Made by a program: the position numbers and the translations under genes
Notes under the pieces: model-generated
Told to the model about the DNA's origin: nothing
Database searches by the model: none
The model's input: only the letters and a program-made list of their open reading frames with translations
Source of the DNA: Stenotrophomonas sp. SAU14A_NAIMI4_5
GTDB taxonomy: Bacteria; Pseudomonadota; Gammaproteobacteria; Xanthomonadales; Xanthomonadaceae
Assembly (NCBI RefSeq): GCF_003086795.1
Contig: NZ_CP026003.1
Span: 3,973,531 to 4,037,530 of the forward strand
DNA length: 64,000 nucleotides
Reading direction: 5' to 3'
In this document: positions 46,482-56,315 of the stretch, piece after piece
Numbering within the stretch: the first letter of the stretch is position 1
Layout of the letters: each line of letters opens with the position of its first letter

Positions 46482-48832
46482 TGAAGTTGTTTGCTCGTGG
46501 CGCCGCGCTGTGCGCCCTGCTGTGGCTGGCCCTGCCGGCCTTCGCGCTGGATGAGAAGGACCTGCTGCCGGTCGACCAGGCGTTCGCGCTGACCGCCAGT
46601 GCGCCCGAACGTGGCCAGATCCAGCTGCAGTTCAAGATCGCCCCCGGCTATTACCTGTATCGCCACCGCACCAGCGTCAAGGCCGACCCGGCCTTCAATG
46701 CCGGTGCGCTGCAGATGCCGGCGGGCAACAAGCACCACGACGATTTCTTCGGCGAGGTGGAAACCTACCGCGAGCGCCTGCAGGCCACCCTGCCCGGCGC
46801 GCCGACCGATGCGGCCAGCACCATCAGCCTGGAAGTGCGCTACCAGGGCTGCGCCGATGCCGGCGTGTGCTACCCGCCGCAGAAGCGCGTGGTGCAGGTG
46901 ACCCTGCCCGGCGCGGGCGGCAAGGCCGCGGTGCCCACCGCGCGCGTCACCGGCGTCACCCCCTTCAACAACCCGCTGGCCGGTGCCGGCAGCAACGGCG
47001 GCCTGCGCCTGCCGGGCGCCAGCAACACCCAGGCGCTGCCGCTGCCGTCGGAACAGGCGTTCGGCTTCGATGCCATCGCCAGCGACGGCAATACCCTGCT
47101 GCTGCGCTTTACCCCGGCGCCGGGCTACTACCTGTACCGCGACCGCACCTCGCTGAAGCTGGAAGGCAGCACCGGCGTGCTGGCCGACAAGCCGCGCTGG
47201 CCTGCCGCACAGGCGCACCGCGACGAGCACTTCGGTGATGTCTCGGTGTACTTCAACCAGGTGGAAGTGCCGCTGCCGCTGCGCCGCACCCGCACCGAGG
47301 CCGTGGACAGCACCCTGGTGGTGACCTTCCAGGGCTGCCAGACCGATGGCATCTGCTACCCGCCGATGACCCGCCGGGTGAAGCTGTCCATTCCCGCCGG
47401 CAAGCTGACTGCCGCCGCTGACACCGCTGCTGCACCGGCCGCCGCCAGCGACACCCCGCGCGAAGACGCCGGCGGCACGCCGCGCCGCCTGCTGCCGACC
47501 GTGCCCAACGATGCCGCGGGCGCCGCCGGTGACAGCGCCGCAGGAGGCGATGCCTTCGCTGCCGATGCGCAGCAGGACAACGCCAAGCGCACCAAGCCGC
47601 CGGGCAGCGTGCCGAAGACCGACAGCTCGCTGCTGTGGGTGCTGCTGCTGGCGCTGGGCGGTGGCCTGGTCCTGAACCTGATGCCCTGCGTGCTGCCGAT
47701 CCTGTCGCTGAAGGTGCTGAGCCTGGCGCAGAGCGGCGAGAGCGCCGAGCGCGCCCGCAGCCATGCCCTGTGGTACACGCTGGGCGTGCTGGTGGCGTTC
47801 GCGGTGATCGGTGCGTTGATGGTTGGCCTGCGCATGCTCGGCAATGCGGTGGGCATCGGCTTCCAGCTGCAGCACCCGGGCGTGGTGGCCGCACTGGCCT
47901 ACATCATGTTCGCCGTCGGCCTGAGTCTGTCCGGTGTGTTCACCATGGGCGGTGGCATCGGCAACTTCGGCCAGTCGCTGGCCCGCCGCAGCGGCCCGGC
48001 CGGTGATTTCTTCACCGGCGTGCTGGCCTGCGTGGTCGGCAGCGCCTGCGTCGGCCCGTTCTTCGGCCCGGCCGTGGCCTATGCCTTCGTGGCCCCGCCG
48101 ATCGCGGCGATGCTGGTGTTCCTGTTCCTCGGCCTGGGCCTGGCCCTGCCGTTCCTGCTGATCGGCTTCGTGCCGGCGCTGGCCCGCCGCCTGCCCAAGC
48201 CGGGCCCGTGGATGGAAACGCTGAAGCACGTGCTGGCCTTCCCGATGTATGCGGCCGCGCTGTGGCTGCTGTGGGTGCTGGGCAAGCAGCGTGGCGTGGA
48301 TGGCATGGCGCTGGCCCTGGGCGGCCTGCTGCTGCTGACCGCCGGCCTGTGGCTGTTCGAAACCAGCCGCTGGCGCAGCAAGCGCGGCGCCAGCCTGCTG
48401 GGCGTGCTGCTGGCCTTGGCCGCGCTGGGCCCGGTGTGGGGCGTGACCCAGCTGCAACCGCCGGCACGTGCCGCGCAGGCGGCCAGCGACAACGTGGTGG
48501 ACTATTCGCCGCAGATGCTGGACCGGCTGCGCGCGGACAACCGCGTGGTGTTCGTGAACATGACCGCCGACTGGTGCGTGAGCTGCAAGGCCAACGAACG
48601 CGCGGTGCTGTCGCGCCCGGAGTTCAAGGAACTGCTCAAGCGCACCAACGCGGTGTACATGCGCGGCGACTACACCAACGTCGACCCGCAGATCACCGCG
48701 TTCCTGGATGAGCACAAGGCCGTGGGCGTGCCGCTGTACGTGGTGTACGGCCCGGGCGCACCGCCTACCGTGCTGCCGACCCTGCTGACCCAGGCCCTGG
48801 TGGAAGAAGCGCTGCTGCGCACCGCCCGATGA
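46481..48832 (+). CDS. dsbD: thiol:disulfide interchange protein DsbD with duplicated alpha domain
   Basis: 783 residues; E. coli DsbD is 565. Moves electrons from cytoplasmic thioredoxin across the inner membrane to periplasmic disulfide isomerases. Signal peptide first. Two periplasmic DsbD-alpha-like domains follow, each with the active CxxxxxC motif: QGCADAGVCYPP (about 124/130) and QGCQTDGICYPP (about 287/293). The membrane domain has its redox pair at Cys403 (MPCVLPILSLK) and Cys523 (GSACVGPFFGP). The C-terminal thioredoxin-like domain is TADWCVSCK at 699/702. The second alpha domain accounts for the extra length. Confidence 0.95.
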   Translation: MKLFARGAALCALLWLALPAFALDEKDLLPVDQAFALTASAPERGQIQLQFKIAPGYYLYRHRTSVKADPAFNAGALQMPAGNKHHDDFFGEVETYRERLQATLPGAPTDAASTISLEVRYQGCADAGVCYPPQKRVVQVTLPGAGGKAAVPTARVTGVTPFNNPLAGAGSNGGLRLPGASNTQALPLPSEQAFGFDAIASDGNTLLLRFTPAPGYYLYRDRTSLKLEGSTGVLADKPRWPAAQAHRDEHFGDVSVYFNQVEVPLPLRRTRTEAVDSTLVVTFQGCQTDGICYPPMTRRVKLSIPAGKLTAAADTAAAPAAASDTPREDAGGTPRRLLPTVPNDAAGAAGDSAAGGDAFAADAQQDNAKRTKPPGSVPKTDSSLLWVLLLALGGGLVLNLMPCVLPILSLKVLSLAQSGESAERARSHALWYTLGVLVAFAVIGALMVGLRMLGNAVGIGFQLQHPGVVAALAYIMFAVGLSLSGVFTMGGGIGNFGQSLARRSGPAGDFFTGVLACVVGSACVGPFFGPAVAYAFVAPPIAAMLVFLFLGLGLALPFLLIGFVPALARRLPKPGPWMETLKHVLAFPMYAAALWLLWVLGKQRGVDGMALALGGLLLLTAGLWLFETSRWRSKRGASLLGVLLALAALGPVWGVTQLQPPARAAQAASDNVVDYSPQMLDRLRADNRVVFVNMTADWCVSCKANERAVLSRPEFKELLKRTNAVYMRGDYTNVDPQITAFLDEHKAVGVPLYVVYGPGAPPTVLPTLLTQALVEEALLRTAR

Positions 48833-49389
48833 GTTGGCAGCGGCCCGCACTGCTGTGGACAGCGGTGCTGGCCGCCGGCCTCGGCCTGTGGGCCGGGCAT
48901 CGGTTGACCCCGGCGCCTGCGCCGGTGGTTTCAACGCCTCCTGCTGATGTGGAACCCCCGATTCCTGCCCTGCGCGCCGGTGATGCCCTGCCGGCGCTGG
49001 TGCTGCCTGGTGTGGACGGGCAACCGCTGGATATCCGCCAGCGATTCAGCGGCCGGCCGCTGCTGGTGAACGTGTGGGCCAGCTGGTGTGGGCCCTGCAT
49101 CGAGGAGATGCCCGAGCTGGCCCGCTTTGCCGAAGCGCAGGGCGAGCGTGGCGTGCAGGTGCTGGGCCTGGCACTGGATACGCCGGAGGGCGTGGCGGAT
49201 TTCCTGCAGCGGGTGCCGGTGGATTACCCGATCGTGCTCGACACCCCGGGCCCGCGCGATGCCAGCGTGCAGCTGGGCAATGCGCAGGGGCTGCTGCCGT
49301 ACAGCGTGCTGTTCGATGCGCAGGGGCGGATGGTGAAGGCGAAGCTGGGACCGTTCGAGCACGGTGAGATTGCAGGCTGGGTGGAGTGA
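48829..49389 (+). CDS. TlpA-like membrane-anchored thioredoxin
   Basis: 186 residues. N-terminal membrane anchor (ALLWTAVLAAGLGLWAGH), then a thioredoxin fold with active site WASWCGPCIEEMPELA and the cis-proline region GLLPYSVLFD. Overlaps dsbD by ATGA, so it is probably reduced by DsbD. Likely role: disulfide reduction in cytochrome c maturation or general periplasmic redox. Family TlpA/ResA; the substrate is unknown. Confidence 0.93.
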   Translation: MSWQRPALLWTAVLAAGLGLWAGHRLTPAPAPVVSTPPADVEPPIPALRAGDALPALVLPGVDGQPLDIRQRFSGRPLLVNVWASWCGPCIEEMPELARFAEAQGERGVQVLGLALDTPEGVADFLQRVPVDYPIVLDTPGPRDASVQLGNAQGLLPYSVLFDAQGRMVKAKLGPFEHGEIAGWVE

Positions 49390-50064
49390 GGGTGTTTTGC
49401 AGGGCTTGCAGCCCTGCACCTGCAGAAGCCGAAGCAAGAGCGGCATTCCGTGGGATGGCGGGGCACTGTGGGTTTGCGGGGACGCCGTAAACCCACAGTG
49501 CCCCGCCTTCGACAGGTTCACGCGGCTGTTGGAACCTGCTGCTGATGGTGGGTGCCGACCGTTGGTCGGCACATCTATCGGATATCGAATTTCATCTGGG
49601 GTCAGAGCCCGGCCAGTAGATCCACGCCATGCGTGGATGAAATCTCTCAGAAATCGAATTTCCGAATTGGGGTCAGAGCCCGTTGCGCAGCAACGGGATC
49701 CGACCCAGTGCCGACCAACGGTCGGCACCCACCAGAGCAGAACGCCGTTCCGACAAATCGCAGAAAACTGTCGAAGGCGGGGTGGGTCCGGTTGAGGGGG
49801 TGTGAGCGGCATGGATGCGGCGACCGAGCTTACATGGACGTACTTGCAGCGTCCCCCTCAACCGGACCCACCCCGCCATCCCACAGGAAACCCGCTTCTG
49901 CTGTCGCTCCGGCTCTGGCCGTTGCGTCTGCGGGTGGAGGGCTGCAAGCCCTGCAACAAAACCCTCCTTGACCGCAGCCAGTCCGGCCCCGGAGAATTAC
50001 GGGATTAATTCTCATTTGCTGTTGCGCAGGATGCGGGCGGCAGCCTCGACGGCCTCTCTCCCCG
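49390..50064. repeat. 675-bp island of nested repeats without a gene
   Basis: The ends (about 49391-49463 and 49872-49968) are inverted copies built on GCAGGGCTTGCAGCCCT. Inside are a hairpin with 19-bp perfect arms (49457-49475 / 49489-49507, starting GGCGGGGCACTGTGGGTTT) and one with 25-bp perfect arms (49776-49800 / 49853-49877, starting GGCGGGGTGGGTCCGGTTGA). REP units: GCCGACC type at 49548 and 49707, GGGTCAGAGCCC type near 49599 and at 49669-49706, GATCCACGC type at 49616-49639. A near-direct repeat starts ATCGAATTTC at both about 49585 and 49654. The promoter of the next gene is at the right edge. No real gene was found. Confidence 0.85.
49992..50013. promoter_or_regulatory. Fur-box-like palindrome
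   Basis: GAGAATTA-CGGGAT-TAATTCTC with ATTTGC following, about 52 bp before the ATG at 50065. Perfect 8-bp arms. The reverse strand read GCAAATGAGAATTAAT resembles known Fur sites. Suggests iron control of the next gene. Confidence 0.6.
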
Positions 50065-52593
50065 ATGTTCAAGAACGTCCTGTTCCAACTGCACTGGCTG
50101 CTGGGCATCACGGCCGGCACGATCCTGGCCATCATGGGCCTCAGCGGCGCCACGCTGTCCTTCGAGGACGAGCTGCTGCGTGCCGCCAACCCTGGCTTCG
50201 CCGCCATCGCCGAACACCACGACGACGGCCAGCAGCCGCTCGCGCTGAGCGAACTGGTGCCGCTGCTGCAGGCCGGCAGCGAGCGCCCGCTGCAACGCCT
50301 GCGCGTGGACGCCACCGGCCAGCGCCCCTCGGTGGCGCGCTTCGCCGGCGGCAAGGATCACTGGGTCTACTTCAACCCCTACAACGGCGAACGCTTCAGC
50401 CACCTGCGTGGCCAGGCGTTCTTCGATTTCGTCGAAGACCTGCACCGGCACCTCGCGGCCGGTGAACGCGGCAAGGTCGTGGTCGGCAGCTGTGCCATCG
50501 CCCTGCTGTTCTTCGCCCTGTCCGGCCTGTACCTGCGCTGGCCGCGCCGCTGGTGGCACTGGCGCAGCTGGCTGGCAGTGGAATGGAAGCGCAGCGGCCG
50601 CGGCTTCCTGTGGAGCCTGCACTCGGTGATCGGTACCTGGGTGCTGCTGATCTACCTGATGAGTGCGCTGACCGGCCTGTGGTGGTCGTTCGACTGGTAC
50701 CGCAGTGCAGCCAATTCGGTGCTGGGCGTGACCCCGCCGGCCAAGCACAAGGTCGCGCCCGATGCCGTGCTCGACCTGCAGCATGTCGAGGACACGCTGT
50801 ATGCGCAGCCCGGCGTGCGCAGCGGTTACATCGACCTGCGCCTGCCGGAAAAACCGGGCCAGGTGCTGAACGTGCGGGTGATGTCCGGCGACCCGGCCCT
50901 GCGCGGCGGCCACCACGACCGCGCGCATGACCTGCTGCAGCTGGACCCGGCCAGCGGCGCGCTGCTCGATGCACGCCCCTACGAGCGCCAGGGCACCGGC
51001 GGCAAGCTGGCCACCAGCGTGTTCGCGCTGCATTCGGGAAGCTACTTCGGCCTGCCCGGCCGCGTGGTGGTGATGCTCAGTAGCCTGGCCATGTGCCTGT
51101 TCTTCATCACCGGCTGGATGCTGTACCTGGACCGCCGGCGCAGCCGGCGCGCGGCACGTGCGCTGCGGCAGACCCTGCCTGCGGCGCAGGAAAGCGGCGG
51201 CGAAGGCACGCCGTGGCGGGTGATCCATGCCAGCCAGAGCGGCTTGGCCGAACAGCTGGCCTGGCGTGCGGCAGCGCAGCTGCAGGCCGCCGGCCACCCG
51301 GTACAGGTGCTGCCACTGGCGCGGGTAACGGCTGCGTTGCTGCAGGACAGCCCGCAGGTCCTGTTCGTGCTCAGCACCTTTGGCGATGGCGAGCCGCCGG
51401 ACAACGCCCGTCGTGCCGCACGCCAGCTGCTGTCCCAGCGCGTGGATCTTTCGGGCCTGCGCCACGGCGTACTGGCGCTGGGCGATCGGCAGTACCCGCA
51501 TTACTGCGCGTTCGGCGCCGCGGTCGACACGTGGCTGGCCGGCAACGGTGCGCAGCCCCTGTTCCCGCGCATCGACGTGGACGCCGCGTCGTTGGTGGCA
51601 CTGCGTCAGTGGCAACGCGAGCTGGGCGCGCTGACCGGCATCGTCACCGATGACAGCGTGCTGCCGCCGGCCACGCAGATGCACGACTGGCAGCTGCTCG
51701 CACGCGAAGAACTGAACCCGGGCAGCCTGGGTGGCGCGATCTGGAATATCCGTCTGGCGCCGCCGGCCGGCACGACCTGGCAGGCCGGCGACATTCTGCA
51801 CATCGCACCGCGCAACAGCGCGCAGCACGCCGCAGCGGTGCTGCAGGCGTACGGGCTGGACCCGCTGCAGCCGCTGCTGCTCGACGGCACCACCCGCACG
51901 CTGCTGGAACTGGCAGGCGAACGCGTGCTGCCCGACGAAGGGGCCGCGCTGCCGGTACAGGACGCCGCGCTGTGGCTGGCCGGGCTGCCGGAGCTGCCGG
52001 GGCGCGAGTATTCGATTGCCTCGTGCGCCGCCGATGGTGCAGTGGACCTGGTGGTGCGCCTGGTGCACGACGCTGCGGGCCGCGCCGGCCTGGGCTCGGG
52101 CTGGCTGTCGCTGCATGCGCCGCTGGGCAGCCGCATCGCCGCGCGCGTTCACCGCAACCCGGGCTTCCATCGCCAGGACGGTGCGCCGATGGTGCTGGTC
52201 GGCAACGGCACCGGCATCGCCGGCCTGCGCAGCCTGCTGCGCGAAGCCACGCAGCACGACCAGCATGGCCATTGGCTGCTGTTCGGCGAACGCCAGCGCG
52301 CGCACGACCAGTTGTTCGCCGAGGAGATCGCGCAGTGGCAGGCCGAGGGCCATCTGGCCCGCGTGGACCTCGCGTTCTCGCGTGATGCCGACGGTGGTGG
52401 CTACGTGCAGCACCGCCTGCAGGCCGCTGCGGCGGAACTGCAGGCGTGGCTGGCGCGCGGCGCGGTCATCCACGTGTGCGGTTCGCTGCAGGGCATGGCC
52501 GAGGGTGTTGACCAGGTCCTGCGTGCCGCACTGGGCGATGACGAAGTGGAGACGCTGCTGGAGAACGGTCGCTACCGCCGCGACGTGTATTGA
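50065..52593 (+). CDS. PepSY-TM protein fused to flavodoxin and NADPH reductase
   Basis: 842 residues in three parts. PepSY-associated membrane region with four helices and histidines (LFQLHWLLGITAGTILAIMGLSGATLSFEDELL; SLHSVIGTWVLLIYLMSALTGLWWSFDWYR; ALHSGSYFGLPGRVVVMLSS), about residues 1-370. A flavodoxin-like domain follows (VIHASQSGLAEQLAWRAAAQL; VLFVLSTFGDGEPPDNAR). Last is the FAD/NADPH reductase half (REYSIASCAADGAVDLVVRLV; VLVGNGTGIAGLRSLLREA). It is built like sulfite reductase or cytochrome P450 reductase attached to a membrane part. Siderophore-iron reduction is the best guess, supported by the Fur-like site. Confidence 0.9.
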   Translation: MFKNVLFQLHWLLGITAGTILAIMGLSGATLSFEDELLRAANPGFAAIAEHHDDGQQPLALSELVPLLQAGSERPLQRLRVDATGQRPSVARFAGGKDHWVYFNPYNGERFSHLRGQAFFDFVEDLHRHLAAGERGKVVVGSCAIALLFFALSGLYLRWPRRWWHWRSWLAVEWKRSGRGFLWSLHSVIGTWVLLIYLMSALTGLWWSFDWYRSAANSVLGVTPPAKHKVAPDAVLDLQHVEDTLYAQPGVRSGYIDLRLPEKPGQVLNVRVMSGDPALRGGHHDRAHDLLQLDPASGALLDARPYERQGTGGKLATSVFALHSGSYFGLPGRVVVMLSSLAMCLFFITGWMLYLDRRRSRRAARALRQTLPAAQESGGEGTPWRVIHASQSGLAEQLAWRAAAQLQAAGHPVQVLPLARVTAALLQDSPQVLFVLSTFGDGEPPDNARRAARQLLSQRVDLSGLRHGVLALGDRQYPHYCAFGAAVDTWLAGNGAQPLFPRIDVDAASLVALRQWQRELGALTGIVTDDSVLPPATQMHDWQLLAREELNPGSLGGAIWNIRLAPPAGTTWQAGDILHIAPRNSAQHAAAVLQAYGLDPLQPLLLDGTTRTLLELAGERVLPDEGAALPVQDAALWLAGLPELPGREYSIASCAADGAVDLVVRLVHDAAGRAGLGSGWLSLHAPLGSRIAARVHRNPGFHRQDGAPMVLVGNGTGIAGLRSLLREATQHDQHGHWLLFGERQRAHDQLFAEEIAQWQAEGHLARVDLAFSRDADGGGYVQHRLQAAAAELQAWLARGAVIHVCGSLQGMAEGVDQVLRAALGDDEVETLLENGRYRRDVY

Positions 52594-52602
52594 TCCGCGT
52601 CT

Positions 52603-52631
52603 GGTAATGCCGGCCAGCGGCCGGCATTACC
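52603..52631. repeat. REP unit, GCCGGCCAGCGGCCGGC type
   Basis: GGTAATGCCGGCCAGCGGCC, then GGCATTACC: a 12-bp-arm palindrome between the convergent reductase and chemotaxis genes. Confidence 0.82.
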
Positions 52632-52640
52632 GGCGCGCCA

Positions 52641-55178
52641 TCACGCGGCAACGCGCGGGCGCCGCTCCGGCTGCAGGCGGAACGCCGACACCGCTTCGGC
52701 CAAGGCCTGCACCTGGGCCTGCATGTGCGCGGTCGATGCGCCGGCTTCCTCCACCAGGCTTGCATTGCGCTGGGTGCTCGACTCCATCTGCACGATGGTC
52801 TGGTTCACCTGGGCGATGCCGGCGTGCTGGTCCTGCGATGCACTGCGGATGGCGGTGAGCAGTTCCGCCAACTGCTGCACGCTGCCGACGATCTCGCCCA
52901 TGGTGGTACCGGCCTGCTCGGCCTGCACATTGCCCTGGCCGACGCGGGTGACCGAATCCTCGATCAGCCCCTTGATCTGCTTGGCCGCCTCGGCACTACG
53001 CTGGGCCAGCAAGCGCACTTCGGAGGCCACCACGGCGAAGCTGCGGCCCTGCTCGCCGGCACGCGCGGCTTCCACGGCGGCGTTCAGCGCCAGGATGTTG
53101 GTCTGGAAGGCGATGCCGTCGATCAGCTGGGTGATGTCGCCGATGCGGCGCGAGGCTTCGCTGATGCCGTGCATGGTGGCCACTACCTGGCCCACGGCTT
53201 GGCCACCACGCGCGGCCACCGCCGCCGCGCCCTGCACCAGCGCATCGGCACGGCCGGCGGCATCGGCGTTGCGGCCGACGGTGTCGGTCAGTTCGTGCAT
53301 CGATGCGGCGGTCTCTTCCAGGTTGGCCGCCTGCTGTTCGGTACGCTGCGAGAGGTCATGGTGGCCGGCGACGATCTCGCCCACGCCCACATCCAGCCGC
53401 GACGTGGCCTGCTGGATGCGGGTGACGATACGGCCGAGCTGGCCGACGGTGGCGTTGGCATCGTCGCGCATGCGCGCGAACACGCCCTGCAGGTCACCCT
53501 CCATGCGCACGCTCAGGTCGCCGCGGGCCAGTGCCGCCAGCAGCGCCTGCAGGTCGCCCAGATTGGTTTCGAAGGTCGCCAGCAGGTGGTTGATGCTGGT
53601 GGACAGCGTACGCACGAAGCCCTGCTTGCCTTCCAGCGCGATGCGACCCTGCAGTTCGCCGTGTGCGGCCGCGTCGACCAGCGCGGCCACTTCGGTTTCC
53701 AGCAGGGTTTCCAGTGCGCGGCTGCGCCATTCCACCGCCACGCCGAGGAAATGGCCTTCATCGACGATCGCGTTGGCGATCAGCTGGTAGCGCACGCCGA
53801 GGTGATTGATCTCGCGTTCCTCGCGGCGGCGCACGCCGGACAGGCTGGTCATCGCCGGGTGCAGGCGCACTGCATCGCTGCCAACCAGTGCGTCGGCCGG
53901 CATGCCCAGCAGCTGCAGCAGGGCGGGATTGGCGTAGGCCACCTGCCCTTCCGCATCGATCACCATCAGCCCGGTCTGTGCGCTGTCCAGCGCCTGGCGC
54001 ACGCGGGTGTTGCCACGGGCCACCGCGCGTTCCTCCTCGATGCGCGCGCGCAGTCGCTGCTGCATGTCGATCAGGCGCTGCGCCAGCTGGCCGATCTCAT
54101 CGTTGGCGTTGTGCACGCGCAGGGTGGTGTCGAGGCGATCATCGGCAATGTCGCTGGCGAAACGCAGGGTGTCCTGGATCGGACGGCGTACCGCGCGCAG
54201 CACCAGCACCAGGCTGGTGATCAGCACACCGGCCACCAGCACGAGCGTGGCGGCGAACAGCACGCTCATGGTGCGTGCACCGGCCTGCTGGCGTGCCTGC
54301 GCCTGGGCCAGCGCCTGCACCTGGGCCTTCTGGAAGGCGGCCAGTGCAGGCGCCACGCTGGCGGCGGTATCCAGCAGCGACTGGGCTTCCACATCCAGGC
54401 CGACGCGGGCGGCGGTGTAGCCCAGCAGCGCGGCCTGGTAGGCATCCATGTCGGTGCGCAGGCTTTCCTGCGCCTCGGCCGGCAAGCCGGCCAGGGCCAG
54501 GTCGAAGGGCAGTTTTTCTTCGCTGGCGCGGTCGGCATGGGTGGAATCGCCATCGAGCAGCAGCAACGCCTCCTGCCGACGCATCTTCTGCACATGCAGT
54601 TCCAGCGCCGGGCGCTGCAGCGCGGTCACGTTCGCCTGCAGCGTGTCGGCGGCCTGCTGCAGCTGCACGGCCAGGCCCGCGTCGCCGCGGCCCATCTCAT
54701 CCACGCGCTCGAACAGCGCGGCGATGCCCTGCGAGAAGCCGTCGACCGCCTCGGCCAGGGACTGCAGCGCCTTGCGCCGGCCGGCATCCATCGGCATCGC
54801 GCGCAGCGCCTGCAGATCCTGCTTCAGCTCCTGCTGGGTGGCCAGCAGCTGGCTGCGGTCGGCATCATCGAAACTGCGCGCATACTGTGTCTGCAGGCGC
54901 CGTGCTTCGGCCACGCGGGTGGCCAGCGCCGCGGCCAGATCGCTGCCGTGCTGGTAGCTGGCCTGGGAGCGGGCCGCCTGTGCGCTGGTGTGGCCGGTCC
55001 AGGCGTAGACGCCGGCGATGGCGACCAGGCCCAGGCCGCAGACCCACAAGGTGGCCTTCAGCTTGTCGGCCACGCTGAGCCGGTGCGGCTGCAGCCAGCG
55101 CAACAGGCCGGGAAACGCCGAGCGCAGCCCATCGAAGTGGGTGCGCAGGGACCGGAGGCGAACAACCGCGGTCGACAT
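52641..55178 (-). CDS. methyl-accepting chemotaxis protein with PAS domain
   Basis: 845 residues from ATG 55178 (GGAGT ahead). One helix near residue 50 and a second near residue 308 flank a long helical periplasmic sensor. HAMP ([25 protein letters not shown]) and a PAS domain ([40 protein letters not shown]) follow. The signalling tip is [54 protein letters not shown], the highly conserved CheA/CheW-binding hairpin. No che genes are nearby, so it feeds a system encoded elsewhere. Ligand unknown. Confidence 0.94.
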   Translation of the reverse strand: MSTAVVRLRSLRTHFDGLRSAFPGLLRWLQPHRLSVADKLKATLWVCGLGLVAIAGVYAWTGHTSAQAARSQASYQHGSDLAAALATRVAEARRLQTQYARSFDDADRSQLLATQQELKQDLQALRAMPMDAGRRKALQSLAEAVDGFSQGIAALFERVDEMGRGDAGLAVQLQQAADTLQANVTALQRPALELHVQKMRRQEALLLLDGDSTHADRASEEKLPFDLALAGLPAEAQESLRTDMDAYQAALLGYTAARVGLDVEAQSLLDTAASVAPALAAFQKAQVQALAQAQARQQAGARTMSVLFAATLVLVAGVLITSLVLVLRAVRRPIQDTLRFASDIADDRLDTTLRVHNANDEIGQLAQRLIDMQQRLRARIEEERAVARGNTRVRQALDSAQTGLMVIDAEGQVAYANPALLQLLGMPADALVGSDAVRLHPAMTSLSGVRRREEREINHLGVRYQLIANAIVDEGHFLGVAVEWRSRALETLLETEVAALVDAAAHGELQGRIALEGKQGFVRTLSTSINHLLATFETNLGDLQALLAALARGDLSVRMEGDLQGVFARMRDDANATVGQLGRIVTRIQQATSRLDVGVGEIVAGHHDLSQRTEQQAANLEETAASMHELTDTVGRNADAAGRADALVQGAAAVAARGGQAVGQVVATMHGISEASRRIGDITQLIDGIAFQTNILALNAAVEAARAGEQGRSFAVVASEVRLLAQRSAEAAKQIKGLIEDSVTRVGQGNVQAEQAGTTMGEIVGSVQQLAELLTAIRSASQDQHAGIAQVNQTIVQMESSTQRNASLVEEAGASTAHMQAQVQALAEAVSAFRLQPERRPRVAA

Positions 55179-55381
55179 GACAGACTCCAGGCAAAAGGAC
55201 GCACCTGTATCGGCCTGGATCAGCGGGACTTTAGAACTATTTTCAAGAACTGCCACCGGGGGCGCACTTGCGGTCTTTGTACCGGCCGCAGGCGACGGGG
55301 CGATGACATCGGCGCCCTGCCCTTGACCTCAACCCCGGTTGCGGTTGCACAGTAGGTGTCCCTGCCCTGCCTGGTGCCGTC

Positions 55382-56218
55382 ATGACCACGCTCGATATCC
55401 CCCGTTACCTGCAGCGCCTGCAGCTGCCGACCGCGCCGCCGGCCACCCTGGCCGGGCTGACCCTGCTGCAGCAACGCCACAACGCCCATGTGCCGTTCGA
55501 GACCCTCACCTGCCTGCTGCGCGATGCGGTGCCGATCGACCTGGACAGCGTGCAGCGCAAGCTGCTGGACGCGCAGCGCGGGGGCTACTGCTTCGAGCTC
55601 AATGGCGCCTTCCTCGTGCTGCTGCAGGCACTGGGCTTCGATGCCCATGCACTGAGCGCGCGCGTGCTGCTGTCGGCCGCCGAAGGCGAGCTGACGCCGC
55701 GTACCCACCTGTTGATCCGGGTGCGGCTGGACGGCGAGGACTGGCTGGTGGATGCCGGCTTCGGCAGCCTGACCCCGACCGTGCCGCTGCGGCTGCAGGA
55801 AACAGCCGCACAGGACACGCCGCATGAACGCTACCGGCTGCAGCGCCTGGATGACGGCGATTACCTGCTGGCGGCCAGCAGCGGTGACGACTGGCGGTCG
55901 CTGTACCGGTTCGACCTGACGTCGCCGGCGGCGGCCGACAACGAGGTGGGCAACTGGTATGTGTGCACGCACCCGCACTCGAGTTTCCCCGGGGAACTGC
56001 GTGCTTCGCTGACGTGGCCGGAGGGGCGGCGCACGATGGGCAGCGGCAACTACACCGAATACCGCCCGAGCCAGGCGCCGGAAAAGCGTGCGTTGCGCGA
56101 TGTGGCGGATGTGCGGCAGGTGCTGCAGGAGGGCTTTGGCGTGCGGCTGCCGGACGATGCGCGGCTGGACCCGGCCATTGCCGGGTGGCTGCAGCGGTGG
56201 CAGGCGACGGCCGGGTAG
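55382..56218 (+). CDS. nat: arylamine N-acetyltransferase
   Basis: Transfers acetyl from acetyl-CoA to aromatic amines and hydrazines. 278 residues. The catalytic triad is in place: Cys70 (RGGYCFELNGAF), His109 (PRTHLLIRV), Asp124 (WLVDAGFGS). Length matches the family. Likely a detoxification role. The TAG stop (56216-56218) is supplied by the GTAG head of a REP. Confidence 0.95.
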   Translation: MTTLDIPRYLQRLQLPTAPPATLAGLTLLQQRHNAHVPFETLTCLLRDAVPIDLDSVQRKLLDAQRGGYCFELNGAFLVLLQALGFDAHALSARVLLSAAEGELTPRTHLLIRVRLDGEDWLVDAGFGSLTPTVPLRLQETAAQDTPHERYRLQRLDDGDYLLAASSGDDWRSLYRFDLTSPAAADNEVGNWYVCTHPHSSFPGELRASLTWPEGRRTMGSGNYTEYRPSQAPEKRALRDVADVRQVLQEGFGVRLPDDARLDPAIAGWLQRWQATAG

Positions 56219-56306
56219 AGTCGAGCTTGCTCGACTGGGTGCGCGGAGCAGTCGAGCAAGCTCGACTCTACGGGCCAACGGCAGCCGAGCGTGGGCTCGG
56301 CTCTAC
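56215..56306. repeat. SMAG/REP pair plus a third unit, GTCGAGC/GCCGAGC-arm types
   Basis: GTAGAGTCGAGCTTGCTCGA at 56215 with inverted partner ending 56271, and a single inverted GCCGAGC-type unit ending CTCTAC at 56306. Separates convergent nat and VOC genes. Confidence 0.9.
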
Positions 56307-56315
56307 AGATGGGCG

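Noticed and set aside
44216..48934. Long minus-strand frames opposite the endonuclease and dsbD
   Set aside because: Shadows of genes with conserved active sites on the plus strand.
49364..49971. Plus-strand frames through the repeat island
   Set aside because: Composed of translated REP units and inverted repeats; no start, no domain.
52725..55355. 876-residue plus-strand frame opposite the chemotaxis receptor
   Set aside because: Shadow; the minus-strand gene has PAS, HAMP and the conserved signalling tip.
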